Below, piece after piece: positions 54,839-63,927 of a stretch of 64,000 nucleotides of DNA. How positions within the stretch are numbered: position 1 is the first letter of the stretch; each line of letters opens with the position of its first letter. This stretch comes from Enterobacter asburiae (GTDB lineage Bacteria; Pseudomonadota; Gammaproteobacteria; Enterobacterales; Enterobacteriaceae). The position numbers and the translations under genes were made by a program. Where the stretch lies: the NCBI RefSeq assembly GCF_024599655.1, contig NZ_CP102247.1, positions 4,650,001 through 4,714,000 on the forward strand, read 5' to 3'. The notes under the pieces were generated by a model. The model did not search any database and was not told the origin of the DNA. It worked only from the letters and a program-made list of their open reading frames with translations.

Positions 54839-56380
54839 ATGCCTTATTTACTTGAAATGAAAAGCATCACCAAACGCTTCGGCACGGTGAAAGCCGTCGA
54901 CAACGTCAGCCTCCGGTTGAACCCCGGCGAAGTGGTTTCGCTGTGCGGTGAGAACGGTTCGGGCAAGTCGACGCTGATGAAAGTGTTGTGCGGGATCTAC
55001 CCGCACGGCAGCTACGAAGGCGAAATCGTCTTTGCCGGTGAAGTTATTCAGGCGACACACATCCGCGATACCGAACGCAAAGGCATCGCCATCATCCACC
55101 AGGAGCTGGCGCTGGTGAAGCATCTCACCGTGCTGGAGAACATCTTCCTCGGGGCCGAAATTTCCCGCCACGGCGTGCTGGATTACGACACCATGACGCT
55201 CCGCTGCGAAAAGCTGCTGGCGCAGGTGAGCCTCAACATTTCACCGGATACCCGCGTGGGGGATCTGGGCCTCGGGCAACAGCAGCTGGTCGAAATAGCG
55301 AAAGCGCTAAATAAACAGGTCAGGCTGCTGATCCTTGATGAGCCCACGGCCTCGCTCACCGAACAGGAAACCGCGGTTCTGCTCAATATCATCCGCGATC
55401 TGCAAAACCACGGCATCGCCTGTATCTACATCTCGCACAAGCTGAACGAGGTCAAAGCTATTTCGGACACCATCTGCGTGATCCGCGACGGGCAACACAT
55501 CGGCACGCGTGAAGCCGCCGGGATGAGCGAAGATGACATCATCACCATGATGGTGGGCCGCGAGCTAACGGCACTTTACCCGAATGAACCCCACGCAACG
55601 GGCGATGAAGTGCTGCGCGTGGAAAACCTGACCGCGTGGCACCCCGTTAACCGCCACATTAAGCGCGTCAATAACGTCTCGTTTTCCCTTCGCCGTGGCG
55701 AAATTCTTGGGATTGCGGGCCTCGTCGGTGCCGGGCGCACCGAAGCCGTACAGTGTCTGTTTGGCGTGTGGCCGGGGCGCTGGGAGGGCACGATTTATAT
55801 CGACGGTCAGCCGGTGAAAATCGACAACTGCCAGCAGGCGATTGCCCGCGGCATTGCCATGGTCCCGGAAGACCGTAAAAAAGACGGCATCGTGCCGGTC
55901 ATGGCGGTGGGTAAAAACATTACGCTTGCGGCGCTCGATCGGTTCTCCGGCGCGCTGAGCAGCCTGGACGATGCCGCCGAGCAGCAGTGCATCCTCCAGT
56001 CGCTTGCCCGGCTGAAGGTCAAAACCTCCTCGCCAGAACTGGCGATTGGCCGCCTGAGCGGCGGCAACCAGCAGAAGGCGATTCTGGCGCGCTGCCTGCT
56101 TCTCAATCCACGCATATTAATCCTTGATGAGCCCACGCGCGGGATTGATATCGGTGCCAAATATGAAATCTACAAACTGATTAATCAGCTTGTACAGCAA
56201 GGGATTGCCGTCATTGTCATTTCGTCTGAGTTACCCGAAGTGCTCGGCCTGAGCGACCGCGTGCTGGTCATGCACGAGGGAAAACTGAAAGCCAACCTGA
56301 TTAACCAGAACCTGACGCAGGAGCAGGTGATGGAAGCCGCTTTAAGGAGCGAACGTCATGTCGAAAAGCAATCCGTCTGA
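54839..56380 (+). CDS. xylG: D-xylose ABC transporter ATPase
   Basis: Fused double ATPase of 513 residues. Domain 1 has Walker A GENGSGKST and Walker B LLILDEPTASLT. Domain 2 has the degenerate P-loop GLVGAGRTEAVQ, signature LSGGNQQKAILARCL and ILILDEPTRGID. The ATG at 54839 follows GGAG. The last 23 bases overlap the start of xylH. Confidence 0.97.
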   Translation: MPYLLEMKSITKRFGTVKAVDNVSLRLNPGEVVSLCGENGSGKSTLMKVLCGIYPHGSYEGEIVFAGEVIQATHIRDTERKGIAIIHQELALVKHLTVLENIFLGAEISRHGVLDYDTMTLRCEKLLAQVSLNISPDTRVGDLGLGQQQLVEIAKALNKQVRLLILDEPTASLTEQETAVLLNIIRDLQNHGIACIYISHKLNEVKAISDTICVIRDGQHIGTREAAGMSEDDIITMMVGRELTALYPNEPHATGDEVLRVENLTAWHPVNRHIKRVNNVSFSLRRGEILGIAGLVGAGRTEAVQCLFGVWPGRWEGTIYIDGQPVKIDNCQQAIARGIAMVPEDRKKDGIVPVMAVGKNITLAALDRFSGALSSLDDAAEQQCILQSLARLKVKTSSPELAIGRLSGGNQQKAILARCLLLNPRILILDEPTRGIDIGAKYEIYKLINQLVQQGIAVIVISSELPEVLGLSDRVLVMHEGKLKANLINQNLTQEQVMEAALRSERHVEKQSV

Positions 56381-57539
56381 TATCAAAGTCGCTGTTCCGA
56401 CGCCCGGTGCGTTTGCGGGGCTAAAAGCGCTTAACCTGCAGGTTTTCGTGATGATCGCGGCAATTATCGTCATCATGCTGTTCTTTACCTGGATGACCGA
56501 TGGCTCGTACTTAAGCGCGCGTAACGTCTCCAACCTGCTCCGCCAGACCGCCATCACCGGTATTCTGGCCGTGGGCATGGTGTTCGTGATTATCTCCGCG
56601 GAAATCGACCTGTCGGTCGGTTCGATGATGGGGCTCCTCGGCGGCGTGGCGGCGATTTTTGACGTCTGGCTCGGCTGGCCGCTGCCGCTGACCGTGGCGG
56701 TCACGCTGGTGCTGGGTCTGGTTCTGGGAGCCTGGAACGGCTGGTGGGTTGCCTACCGTAAGGTGCCATCGTTCATTGTCACCCTGGCGGGGATGCTGGC
56801 CTTCCGCGGGATCTTAATCGGCATCACCAACGGCACCACCGTCTCCCCCACCAGTGCGGCCATGTCGCAGATTGGCCAGAGTTACCTCTCAGACAGCATA
56901 GGCTTTACGATCGGTGTGATTGGGTTGCTGGCGTTTGTCGCGTGGCAGTGGCGTGGACGCATGCGTCGTCAGGCGCTGGGGCTGGCTTCTCCAGCGTCAA
57001 CGTCGGTGGTGGGGCGTCAGGCGCTCACGGCGGTCATTGTGCTGGGCGCCATCTGGCTTTTAAACGATTATCGCGGTGTCCCGACACCCGTCCTGCTGCT
57101 GGCGCTTTTACTGCTGGGCGGCATGTTTATGGCCACGCGCACCGCGTTTGGCCGCCGTATTTATGCCATCGGCGGCAACCTTGAAGCTGCCCGCCTCTCG
57201 GGTATCAATGTTGAGCGCACCAAGCTGGCGGTCTTCGCCATTAACGGCCTGATGGTCGCTATCGCCGGGCTGATCCTCAGCTCGCGTCTCGGAGCTGGAT
57301 CGCCCTCCGCCGGTAACATTGCCGAACTGGATGCTATCGCCGCCTGCGTCATTGGCGGCACCAGCCTCGCAGGGGGTATCGGTAGCGTGGCGGGCGCGGT
57401 CATGGGGGCATTTATCATGGCGTCGTTGGATAACGGGATGAGTATGATGGACGTCCCGACGTTTTGGCAGTATATCGTCAAGGGGGCCATTCTTTTACTG
57501 GCAGTCTGGATGGACTCGGCCACCAAGCGACGGGCCTGA
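56358..57539 (+). CDS. xylH: D-xylose ABC transporter permease
   Basis: Inner-membrane permease of the xylose importer, 393 residues and about ten predicted helices. Segments typical of ribose/xylose permeases include IISAEIDLSVGSMMGLLGG and RTAFGRRIYAIGGNLEAARL. It overlaps xylG by 23 bases and is followed by xylR after 33 bases. That gap is shorter than I recall for E. coli, where xylR has its own promoter. Confidence 0.97.
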   Translation: MSKSNPSDIKVAVPTPGAFAGLKALNLQVFVMIAAIIVIMLFFTWMTDGSYLSARNVSNLLRQTAITGILAVGMVFVIISAEIDLSVGSMMGLLGGVAAIFDVWLGWPLPLTVAVTLVLGLVLGAWNGWWVAYRKVPSFIVTLAGMLAFRGILIGITNGTTVSPTSAAMSQIGQSYLSDSIGFTIGVIGLLAFVAWQWRGRMRRQALGLASPASTSVVGRQALTAVIVLGAIWLLNDYRGVPTPVLLLALLLLGGMFMATRTAFGRRIYAIGGNLEAARLSGINVERTKLAVFAINGLMVAIAGLILSSRLGAGSPSAGNIAELDAIAACVIGGTSLAGGIGSVAGAVMGAFIMASLDNGMSMMDVPTFWQYIVKGAILLLAVWMDSATKRRA

Positions 57540-57572
57540 TAACCGTATTGTGACTTAATTGGGAAGTGAGCC

Positions 57573-58751
57573 ATGTTTGAAAAGCGTCACCGCATTACGT
57601 TGTTATTCAATGCCAATAAAGCCTACGACCGTCAGGTGGTGGAAGGTGTTGGTGAATATTTGCAGGCGTCGCAATCCGAATGGGATATTTTTATTGAAGA
57701 AGATTTTCGCACCCGTCTGGAGAACATCAAAGACTGGCTGGGCGATGGCGTCATCGCCGACTATGACGATCCCGTCATCGAGCAACTGCTGACCGACGTC
57801 GACGTCCCGATTGTGGGCGTCGGCGGCTCCTACCATGCGCCCGAACACTATCCGCCGGTCCACTATATTGCCACCGATAACCATGCCCTGGTCGAGGCCG
57901 CCTTTCTTCATTTAAAAGAGAAAGGCGTCCATCGCTTCGCGTTTTATGGGTTACCGGCCACCAGCGGCAAGCGCTGGGCCGTTGAACGCGAACACGCGTT
58001 TTGCCAGCTGGTCGCGAAGGAAAAGTATCGCGGTGTGGTGTACCAGGGGCTGGAGACCGCGCCGGAAAACTGGCAGCACGCGCAAAACCGCCTGGCGGAC
58101 TGGCTGCAAACGCTGCCGCCGCAAACCGGTATTATTGCCGTGACGGACGCCCGCGCGCGGCACGTGCTGCAGGTCTGCGAACACTTACACATTCCGGTGC
58201 CCGAAAAGCTGTGCGTGATTGGCATTGATAATGAAGAACTGACCCGCTATCTGTCTCGCGTGGCGCTCTCCTCCGTTGCACAGGGCACGCGTCAGATGGG
58301 TTATCAGGCGGCGAAGCTGCTGCATCGTCTGCTAGATAAAGAATCTCTGCCGCTTCAGCGCTTGCTCGTGCCTCCTGTCCGCGTCGTGGAACGTCGCTCA
58401 ACCGATTATCGCTCCTTAAGCGACCCGGCCGTCATTCAGGCCATGCACTATATTCGCAACCACGCCTGCAAAGGGATTAAGGTCGATCAGGTGCTGGATT
58501 CGGTGGGTATTTCGCGCTCGAATCTGGAGAAGCGTTTTAAAGAAGAGGTGGGCGAAACCATTCATGCCGTCATCCATGCTGAAAAGCTGGAGAAAGCACG
58601 CAGCCTGCTCGTTTCCACGTCGCTGTCGATCAACGAAATCTCGCAGATGTGCGGTTACCCGTCTCTGCAATATTTCTATTCGGTGTTCCGCAAAGAGTAT
58701 GACACCACGCCGAAAGAGTATCGGGATCGCCACAGCGAGGTGCTGATATAG
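57573..58751 (+). CDS. xylR: Xylose operon activator XylR
   Basis: Xylose-responsive activator of xylAB and xylFGHR. The 392 residues match E. coli. The N-terminal periplasmic-binding-protein-like domain (about 1-280) senses xylose. The C-terminal AraC-type domain has helix-turn-helix segments VDQVLDSVGISRSNLEKRF and SINEISQMCGYPSLQYFYSV. It ends in a strong terminator. Confidence 0.97.
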   Translation: MFEKRHRITLLFNANKAYDRQVVEGVGEYLQASQSEWDIFIEEDFRTRLENIKDWLGDGVIADYDDPVIEQLLTDVDVPIVGVGGSYHAPEHYPPVHYIATDNHALVEAAFLHLKEKGVHRFAFYGLPATSGKRWAVEREHAFCQLVAKEKYRGVVYQGLETAPENWQHAQNRLADWLQTLPPQTGIIAVTDARARHVLQVCEHLHIPVPEKLCVIGIDNEELTRYLSRVALSSVAQGTRQMGYQAAKLLHRLLDKESLPLQRLLVPPVRVVERRSTDYRSLSDPAVIQAMHYIRNHACKGIKVDQVLDSVGISRSNLEKRFKEEVGETIHAVIHAEKLEKARSLLVSTSLSINEISQMCGYPSLQYFYSVFRKEYDTTPKEYRDRHSEVLI

Positions 58752-58756
58752 AAAAG

Positions 58757-58787
58757 AAAACGCCTTCCAGTGGAAGGCGTTTTTTTT
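58757..58787. terminator. Bidirectional terminator between xylR and bax
   Basis: The stem CGCCTTCC with GGAAGGCG is flanked by A-rich and long T runs. It sits 5 bases after xylR and 5 bases beyond the bax stop. Confidence 0.92.
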
Positions 58788-58791
58788 GAGA

Positions 58792-59616
58792 TTACATATG
58801 AGCGGCGATTAAGCGCTGGTTATCCTGGTACATGGCGAACAGATAGTTGTTATAGCTCTGTCCCTTTGTCGAATAACCTTTCAGCTTGTGGATCATCGTA
58901 CTGGCCGTCACTTCCTGGTCCGCTTTACGCAGCTGAGCGCGTGATTTACGGAACGATGAGTAGGCCGGGTGCGTGTTCAGATTTACCACGTAGGCGCTGA
59001 CGGAATCTTTCACAGATTCAAACTGCGAATAGCCTTTCACCTTGCCAGGGGCATTGTTACAACGACCTTTCACACATTTCATGCCGAAAAGGTTGTTGTT
59101 GCTACGCGCAAGCTTAGACGTTCCCCAGCCGCTTTCGGCAGCAGCCATGGTCGCAACCATGCTGCCCGGGATGATATCTACACGCTCAAGGAGAGCATTC
59201 CACGGCACACGGCGGGTGTTACCGTTCCAGCTCAGCTTGTAGCGCTTCGTGATATCTTTCAGACGCGCGCGTTCAGACGGCGACCAGCGGCTATCGTACT
59301 GTTTGGAAATCAGCCAGTTACGATCCGCAGTAATCGCGGCATTTTGACTCGTGATGTAAGGCATTACCGTCCGGAGAAACGCTTTTTTCCTTGGTGTTCC
59401 GGAAGGGTATTTTCGCAAATCAGGAAGTGAACTACTCTTTGCACTATTGCGAGAATACTCTTGTTTACTGCTAACCTTACTACTTGTCGTCTTTATTACG
59501 TGGGCTTTCTTACTCGTTGTATCCGTGTGCGTCTTCGCAAGCACCTCACCCGAAAATGCCGTGGTGAGTAACATGAGTATCGCAGCCCCATATCGTCGAA
59601 TGGGAGTCGATATCAT
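58792..59616 (-). CDS. bax: Glucosaminidase-domain protein Bax
   Basis: Predicted cell-wall hydrolase of 274 residues, the E. coli length from the ATG at 59616 with GGAG. Signal peptide ends near VLA. A serine/threonine/lysine-rich stretch follows, then a glucosaminidase domain with the presumed catalytic glutamate in MAAAESGWGTSKLARSNNN. Two cysteines (KCVKGRC) could pair. Position between xylR and malS matches E. coli. The physiological role is not well defined. Confidence 0.93.
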   Translation of the reverse strand: MISTPIRRYGAAILMLLTTAFSGEVLAKTHTDTTSKKAHVIKTTSSKVSSKQEYSRNSAKSSSLPDLRKYPSGTPRKKAFLRTVMPYITSQNAAITADRNWLISKQYDSRWSPSERARLKDITKRYKLSWNGNTRRVPWNALLERVDIIPGSMVATMAAAESGWGTSKLARSNNNLFGMKCVKGRCNNAPGKVKGYSQFESVKDSVSAYVVNLNTHPAYSSFRKSRAQLRKADQEVTASTMIHKLKGYSTKGQSYNNYLFAMYQDNQRLIAAHM

Positions 59617-59930
59617 TAGGTCTCCTGGTCGGATGTAATCATCCCAACACCTTATTTTTTTCACAAATTTGAGAGCGGAATCTCAAATCATATCAAAAAT
59701 AGACTTCAAGAGCACGTATAGAAATAGTCCAATTCCGAAACTATGTCACCTGAAACTTGCTCATAAAAAAATCATTCCGCAGAAACTGTGTGCGCTATCG
59801 CAGATAACTGCCTAATTTTGCGCGAGATCACTCATCCTCACGCATCCTCCTGGCAGAAAGCGGCAGGGGATGAGTTTCAGCTCCCCGCCTGATGGCACAC
59901 TGGTCAAAAATGCCGCGACAGGAAAAAGGA
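59617..59930. other. Divergent bax / malS intergenic region
   Basis: A 314-base gap. The left two-thirds are AT-rich with nothing recognised. The malS-proximal third holds MalT-type boxes (listed separately). Confidence 0.6.
59830..59874 (+). promoter_or_regulatory. MalT-type boxes upstream of malS
   Basis: GGGGATGAG (59866-59874) on the plus strand, and two inverted GAGGATG-type boxes read on the minus strand (within 59831-59850), resemble the MalT consensus GGGGA(T/G)GAGG. They end about 57 bases before malS. Confidence 0.65.
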
Positions 59931-61961
59931 ATGAAACGTACCGCATTAGCCTTTCTGATGTTACCCGCACTGGCGCATGCCGACTGGTCATCGCCGGGGT
60001 TTAGCGCGTTTAGCGCCGAAGGCACCGGGGTCTTCACCAGCCAGGCAAAGCTTGCGAAGGGTACGCGTCCTCTGACGCTGAGTTTTGACAAGACGTGCTG
60101 GCAGCCTGCGGACGCGATAAAACTCAATGAGATGCTATCGCTCAAGCCCTGTGACGGCGCACCGCCGCAGTGGCGCCTTTTCCGCGACGGTGACTACCAG
60201 ATGCGGATTGATACCCGCTCCGGCACGCCCACCCTGCTGCTGACGATTCAGAGTGCCGCAGAACAGCCGGTTGCAAACGTCATCCGCCAGTGTCCGAAGT
60301 GGGACGGCAAACCACTGACGCTGGACGTCAGCAATACCTTCCCGGAAGGCTCCGTGGTGCGCGACTTCTACAGTAAACAGACGGCGACGGTGCAGAATGG
60401 AAAAATCACCCTGCAGCCAGCCGCCAACAGCAACGGCCTGCTGCTGCTTGAGCGCGCCGAAACCGACAAGCCTGCGCCGTTTAGCTGGCAAAACGCCACC
60501 GTCTATTTTGTACTGACCGACCGCTATGTGAATGGTGACCCGGGCAACGACAACAGTTACGGTCGCCATAAAGACGGCATGCAGGAGATTGGCACCTTCC
60601 ACGGCGGTGACCTCAAGGGACTCGCCGGCAAGCTCGACTACTTACAGCAGCTGGGGGTGAATGCGCTCTGGATAAGCTCTCCGCTTGAGCAGATCCACGG
60701 CTGGGTTGGCGGTGGCACCAAAGGTGATTTCCCGCATTACGCCTATCACGGCTACTACACCCAGGATTGGACAAAGCTCGACGCCAATATGGGCACTGAG
60801 GATGACCTGCGCCAGCTTGTCGACGAAGCGCATAAGCGCGGGATCCGCATTCTGTTCGATATCGTCATGAACCACGTTGGCTATGCCACGCTGGCAGACA
60901 TGCAGGAGTATCAGTTTGGAGCCCTGTACCTGCAGGGTGATGAGCTGAAAAAGACGCTGGGAGAACGCTGGACGGACTGGAAGCCGGGCGCGGGCCAAAG
61001 CTGGCACAGCTTTAACGACTACATCAACTTTAGCGACAAAGCCGCATGGGAAAAATGGTGGGGTAAAAAGTGGATCCGCACCGATATCGGCGATTACGAC
61101 AATCCTGGCTTCGATGATTTGACCATGTCGCTGGCATTTCTGCCGGATCTGAAAACGGAATCCACGACGCCTTCCGGATTGCCAAACTTTTACCAACACA
61201 AGTCCGATACCCACGCGAAGGCCATCCCGGGATATACCCCGCGCGATTATCTGACCCACTGGCTCAGCCAGTGGGTCCGCGACTACGGCATCGACGGTTT
61301 CCGGGTGGATACGGCTAAACACGTTGAGCTTGCGGCCTGGCAACAGCTGAAAGACCAGGCAAGCCAGGCGCTGGCCGCCTGGAAAGGGGCGAACCCGGAC
61401 AAAAAGCTCGACAACGCACCGTTCTGGATGACCGGGGAATCCTGGGGCCACGGGGTGATGCAAAGCGATTATTACCGCCACGGTTTTGATGCGATGATCA
61501 ACTTTGATTATCAGGAGCAGGCGGCAAAAGCGGTGGATTGCCTGGCCGACATGGATCTCACCTGGCAGCAAATGGCGGAGAAGCTGCAAAGCTTCAACGT
61601 GCTGAGCTATCTCTCATCACACGATACGCGTCTGTTCCGCGAAGGGGGCCAGCGCGCGGCGGAGCTGCTTCTGCTGGCGCCGGGCAGCGTACAAATCTAT
61701 TACGGGGATGAATCCGAACGTCCGTTTGGGCCAACAGGCTCCGACCCGCTGCAGGGCACCCGTTCGGATATGAACTGGCAGGACGTCACGGGCAAGCAGG
61801 CCCTAACCGTCGCCCACTGGCAAACGCTGGGCCAGTTCCGCGCCCGCCATCCGGCGATCGGTGAAGGCAAGCAAACCACGCTGTCGCTGAAAGAGGGGTA
61901 CGGCTTCGTGCGCGAGCACAATGGCGATAAGGTGATGGTGGTATGGGCAGGTAATCAGTAG
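59931..61961 (+). CDS. malS: Periplasmic alpha-amylase
   Basis: Secreted amylase that cuts long maltodextrins in the periplasm. The ATG at 59931 follows AAGGA and gives 676 residues, as in E. coli. Signal peptide ends LAHA. GH13 motifs: nucleophile aspartate in GIDGFRVDTAKHVE, acid/base glutamate in FWMTGESWGHG and third acidic residue in LSSHDTRLF. An N-terminal starch-binding-like extension precedes the barrel. Probably MalT-activated. Confidence 0.97.
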   Translation: MKRTALAFLMLPALAHADWSSPGFSAFSAEGTGVFTSQAKLAKGTRPLTLSFDKTCWQPADAIKLNEMLSLKPCDGAPPQWRLFRDGDYQMRIDTRSGTPTLLLTIQSAAEQPVANVIRQCPKWDGKPLTLDVSNTFPEGSVVRDFYSKQTATVQNGKITLQPAANSNGLLLLERAETDKPAPFSWQNATVYFVLTDRYVNGDPGNDNSYGRHKDGMQEIGTFHGGDLKGLAGKLDYLQQLGVNALWISSPLEQIHGWVGGGTKGDFPHYAYHGYYTQDWTKLDANMGTEDDLRQLVDEAHKRGIRILFDIVMNHVGYATLADMQEYQFGALYLQGDELKKTLGERWTDWKPGAGQSWHSFNDYINFSDKAAWEKWWGKKWIRTDIGDYDNPGFDDLTMSLAFLPDLKTESTTPSGLPNFYQHKSDTHAKAIPGYTPRDYLTHWLSQWVRDYGIDGFRVDTAKHVELAAWQQLKDQASQALAAWKGANPDKKLDNAPFWMTGESWGHGVMQSDYYRHGFDAMINFDYQEQAAKAVDCLADMDLTWQQMAEKLQSFNVLSYLSSHDTRLFREGGQRAAELLLLAPGSVQIYYGDESERPFGPTGSDPLQGTRSDMNWQDVTGKQALTVAHWQTLGQFRARHPAIGEGKQTTLSLKEGYGFVREHNGDKVMVVWAGNQ

Positions 61962-61967
61962 ACCACA

Positions 61968-62068
61968 CCCCTCACCCTAACCCTAACCCTCTCCCCACAG
62001 GGGAGAGGGAATTGCACTGTGCGGTCTTTCCCCCTCGCCCCTTTGGGGAGAGGGCCGGGGTGAGGGGC
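61968..62068. repeat. Head-to-head palindromic repeat pair downstream of malS
   Basis: Copy one (61968-62009) begins CCCCTCACCC and contains a duplicated CCCTAA step. Copy two (62032-62068) is inverted and ends GGCCGGGGTGAGGGG. Fifth locus of this repeat family in the window. Confidence 0.85.
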
Positions 62069-62141
62069 GCTCACCAGAACTATTCACTACCCAAATCAAA
62101 CTCTGCCATACAAAACAACAAATCCGACCACATCACCCGAT

Positions 62142-62170
62142 TTGCACCAGCACGGTGCTAGCGTTATGGT
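62142..62170 (+). promoter_or_regulatory. avtA promoter with NtrC-like dyad
   Basis: -35 TTGCAC (62142-62147), a 17-base spacer and -10 TATGGT (62165-62170) lie 37 bases before avtA. TGCACCAGCACGGTGCT (62143-62159) overlaps the -35 and matches the NtrC consensus TGCACCA-N3-TGGTGCA except at two positions. Confidence 0.6.
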
Positions 62171-62207
62171 TACCCACTTTCAAAATAAGCTCGACAGATC
62201 ACCTGCT

Positions 62208-63461
62208 ATGACGTTTTCACTTTTCGGCGACAAATTTACCCGCCATTCAGGCATTACTCGCCTGATGGAGGACCTCAACGACGGGCTGCGCACACCGGGC
62301 GCAATCATGCTCGGCGGCGGAAACCCGGCTCAAATCCCGGAGATGACGACCTATTTCCAGACGCTGCTCGCTCAGATGCTGGAAAGCGGCAAAGCAACCG
62401 ATGCGCTTTGCAATTACGACGGCCCGCAGGGTAAAACCGAGCTGCTGGCACTCCTCGCCGAAATGCTGCGTGACGAGCTGGGTTGGGATATCGAACCACA
62501 GAATATTGCACTAACAAACGGCAGCCAGAGCGCGTTTTTCTACTTGTTTAACCTGTTCGCAGGGCGTCGCGCCGACGGCACCACCAAAAAAGTGCTGTTC
62601 CCGCTGGCACCGGAGTATATCGGCTACGCTGATTCCGGCCTGGAAGAGGATCTGTTCGTCTCCGCGCGCCCGAATATTGAGCTGCTGCCGGAAGGCCAGT
62701 TCAAATATCACGTCGATTTTGAACACCTGCATATTGGTGAAGAGACGGGCATGATCTGCGTATCGCGTCCGACTAACCCAACGGGCAACGTGATCACCGA
62801 CGACGAACTGATGAAGCTGGATGCGCTCGCAAATCAGCACGGCATTCCGCTGGTGATCGATAACGCCTACGGCGTGCCGTTCCCGGGCATTATCTTCAGC
62901 GAAGCACGTCCGCTGTGGAACCCGAACATTGTCCTGTGCATGAGCCTCTCTAAGCTGGGTCTGCCGGGCAGCCGCTGCGGCATCATCATCGCTAACGAGA
63001 AAATCATCACCGCCATTACCAATATGAACGGCATTATCAGCCTTTCACCGGGCGGCATTGGCCCGGCGATGATGTGCGAAATGATTAAGCGCAACGACCT
63101 GCTGCGTCTGTCCAATGACGTGATCAAACCGTTCTACTACCAGCGCGTTCAGGAGACAATTGCGACAATTCGCCGCTATTTGCCGGAAGAACGCTGCCTG
63201 ATCCACAAGCCTGAAGGGGCGATTTTCCTGTGGCTGTGGTTTAAGGATTTGCCGATCACCACCGAGCTGCTTTACCAGCGCCTGAAAAAGCGCGGCGTGC
63301 TGATGGTACCAGGCGATTATTTCTTCCCGGGGCTCGATAAGCCGTGGCCGCATACTCACCAGTGCATGCGCATGAACTATGTGCCCGACCCGGAAAAAAT
63401 CGAAGCGGGGGTTAAGATCCTCGCCGAAGAAATCGAAAAAGCCTGGCGCGAAGACGGTTAG
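62208..63461 (+). CDS. avtA: Valine-pyruvate aminotransferase (transaminase C)
   Basis: Pyridoxal-phosphate enzyme that exchanges amino groups between alanine and 2-ketoisovalerate, linking valine and alanine synthesis. The ATG at 62208 (MTFSLFGDKF) gives 417 residues, the E. coli length; an earlier in-frame ATG is not supported. The cofactor lysine is in SLSKLGLPGSRCG, with cofactor contacts in CVSRPTNPTGN and VIDNAYGVPFP. It has its own promoter and converges on ysaA. Confidence 0.97.
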   Translation: MTFSLFGDKFTRHSGITRLMEDLNDGLRTPGAIMLGGGNPAQIPEMTTYFQTLLAQMLESGKATDALCNYDGPQGKTELLALLAEMLRDELGWDIEPQNIALTNGSQSAFFYLFNLFAGRRADGTTKKVLFPLAPEYIGYADSGLEEDLFVSARPNIELLPEGQFKYHVDFEHLHIGEETGMICVSRPTNPTGNVITDDELMKLDALANQHGIPLVIDNAYGVPFPGIIFSEARPLWNPNIVLCMSLSKLGLPGSRCGIIIANEKIITAITNMNGIISLSPGGIGPAMMCEMIKRNDLLRLSNDVIKPFYYQRVQETIATIRRYLPEERCLIHKPEGAIFLWLWFKDLPITTELLYQRLKKRGVLMVPGDYFFPGLDKPWPHTHQCMRMNYVPDPEKIEAGVKILAEEIEKAWREDG

Positions 63462-63468
63462 TAAAACC

Positions 63469-63924
63469 CTACGCCAGATAACGTTGCCGCTCGGCGCGTA
63501 ATCTGGCGGGATCGACACAGCTTAACGCGTGGGTTGGACAGGCCTCCACGCAGGCCGGTCCGCCTTCGCGATGCACACATAAATCGCATTTCAGCGCCTG
63601 CGCCCTATTTCCCTCCTGACGAACCTGCATCGCCCCAAACGGACACGCCACCACACAGCTTTTGCACCCAATGCAGCGCGTCTGTTCAACAAGCCAGGCT
63701 CCCGTCGTGCGGCTGATGGCATGGGTTGGACAGACGTTAGCACAGGGCGCGTCCTCGCACTGATGGCAACCCACGGCCGTAGTGTAGGCGCTCCCCTTAA
63801 CCACCCGAAGGCGGGGGGTAAAGGCATGAGCGGAGACAGTGCTCTGATGCGACACCGCGCAGGCCACTTCGCAGGTGCGACACCCAATGCATTTTTCCGC
63901 ATCCGCCATGATAAATCGGTTCAT
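63469..63924 (-). CDS. ysaA: Ferredoxin-like 4Fe-4S protein YsaA
   Basis: A 151-residue electron-transfer subunit of the HydN/DmsB type. Four cysteine clusters are visible: CIGCRTCEVAC, CHQCEDAPCANVC, CIGCKSCVVAC and CDLCVHREGGPACVEAC, enough for four [4Fe-4S] centres. No catalytic partner is nearby. Position after avtA matches E. coli ysaA; HydN is the alternative by sequence. The gene lies 3 bases after the stop of the next upstream gene and is likely cotranscribed with it. Confidence 0.88.
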   Translation of the reverse strand: MNRFIMADAEKCIGCRTCEVACAVSHQSTVSAHAFTPRLRVVKGSAYTTAVGCHQCEDAPCANVCPTHAISRTTGAWLVEQTRCIGCKSCVVACPFGAMQVRQEGNRAQALKCDLCVHREGGPACVEACPTHALSCVDPARLRAERQRYLA

Positions 63925-63927
63925 CTG

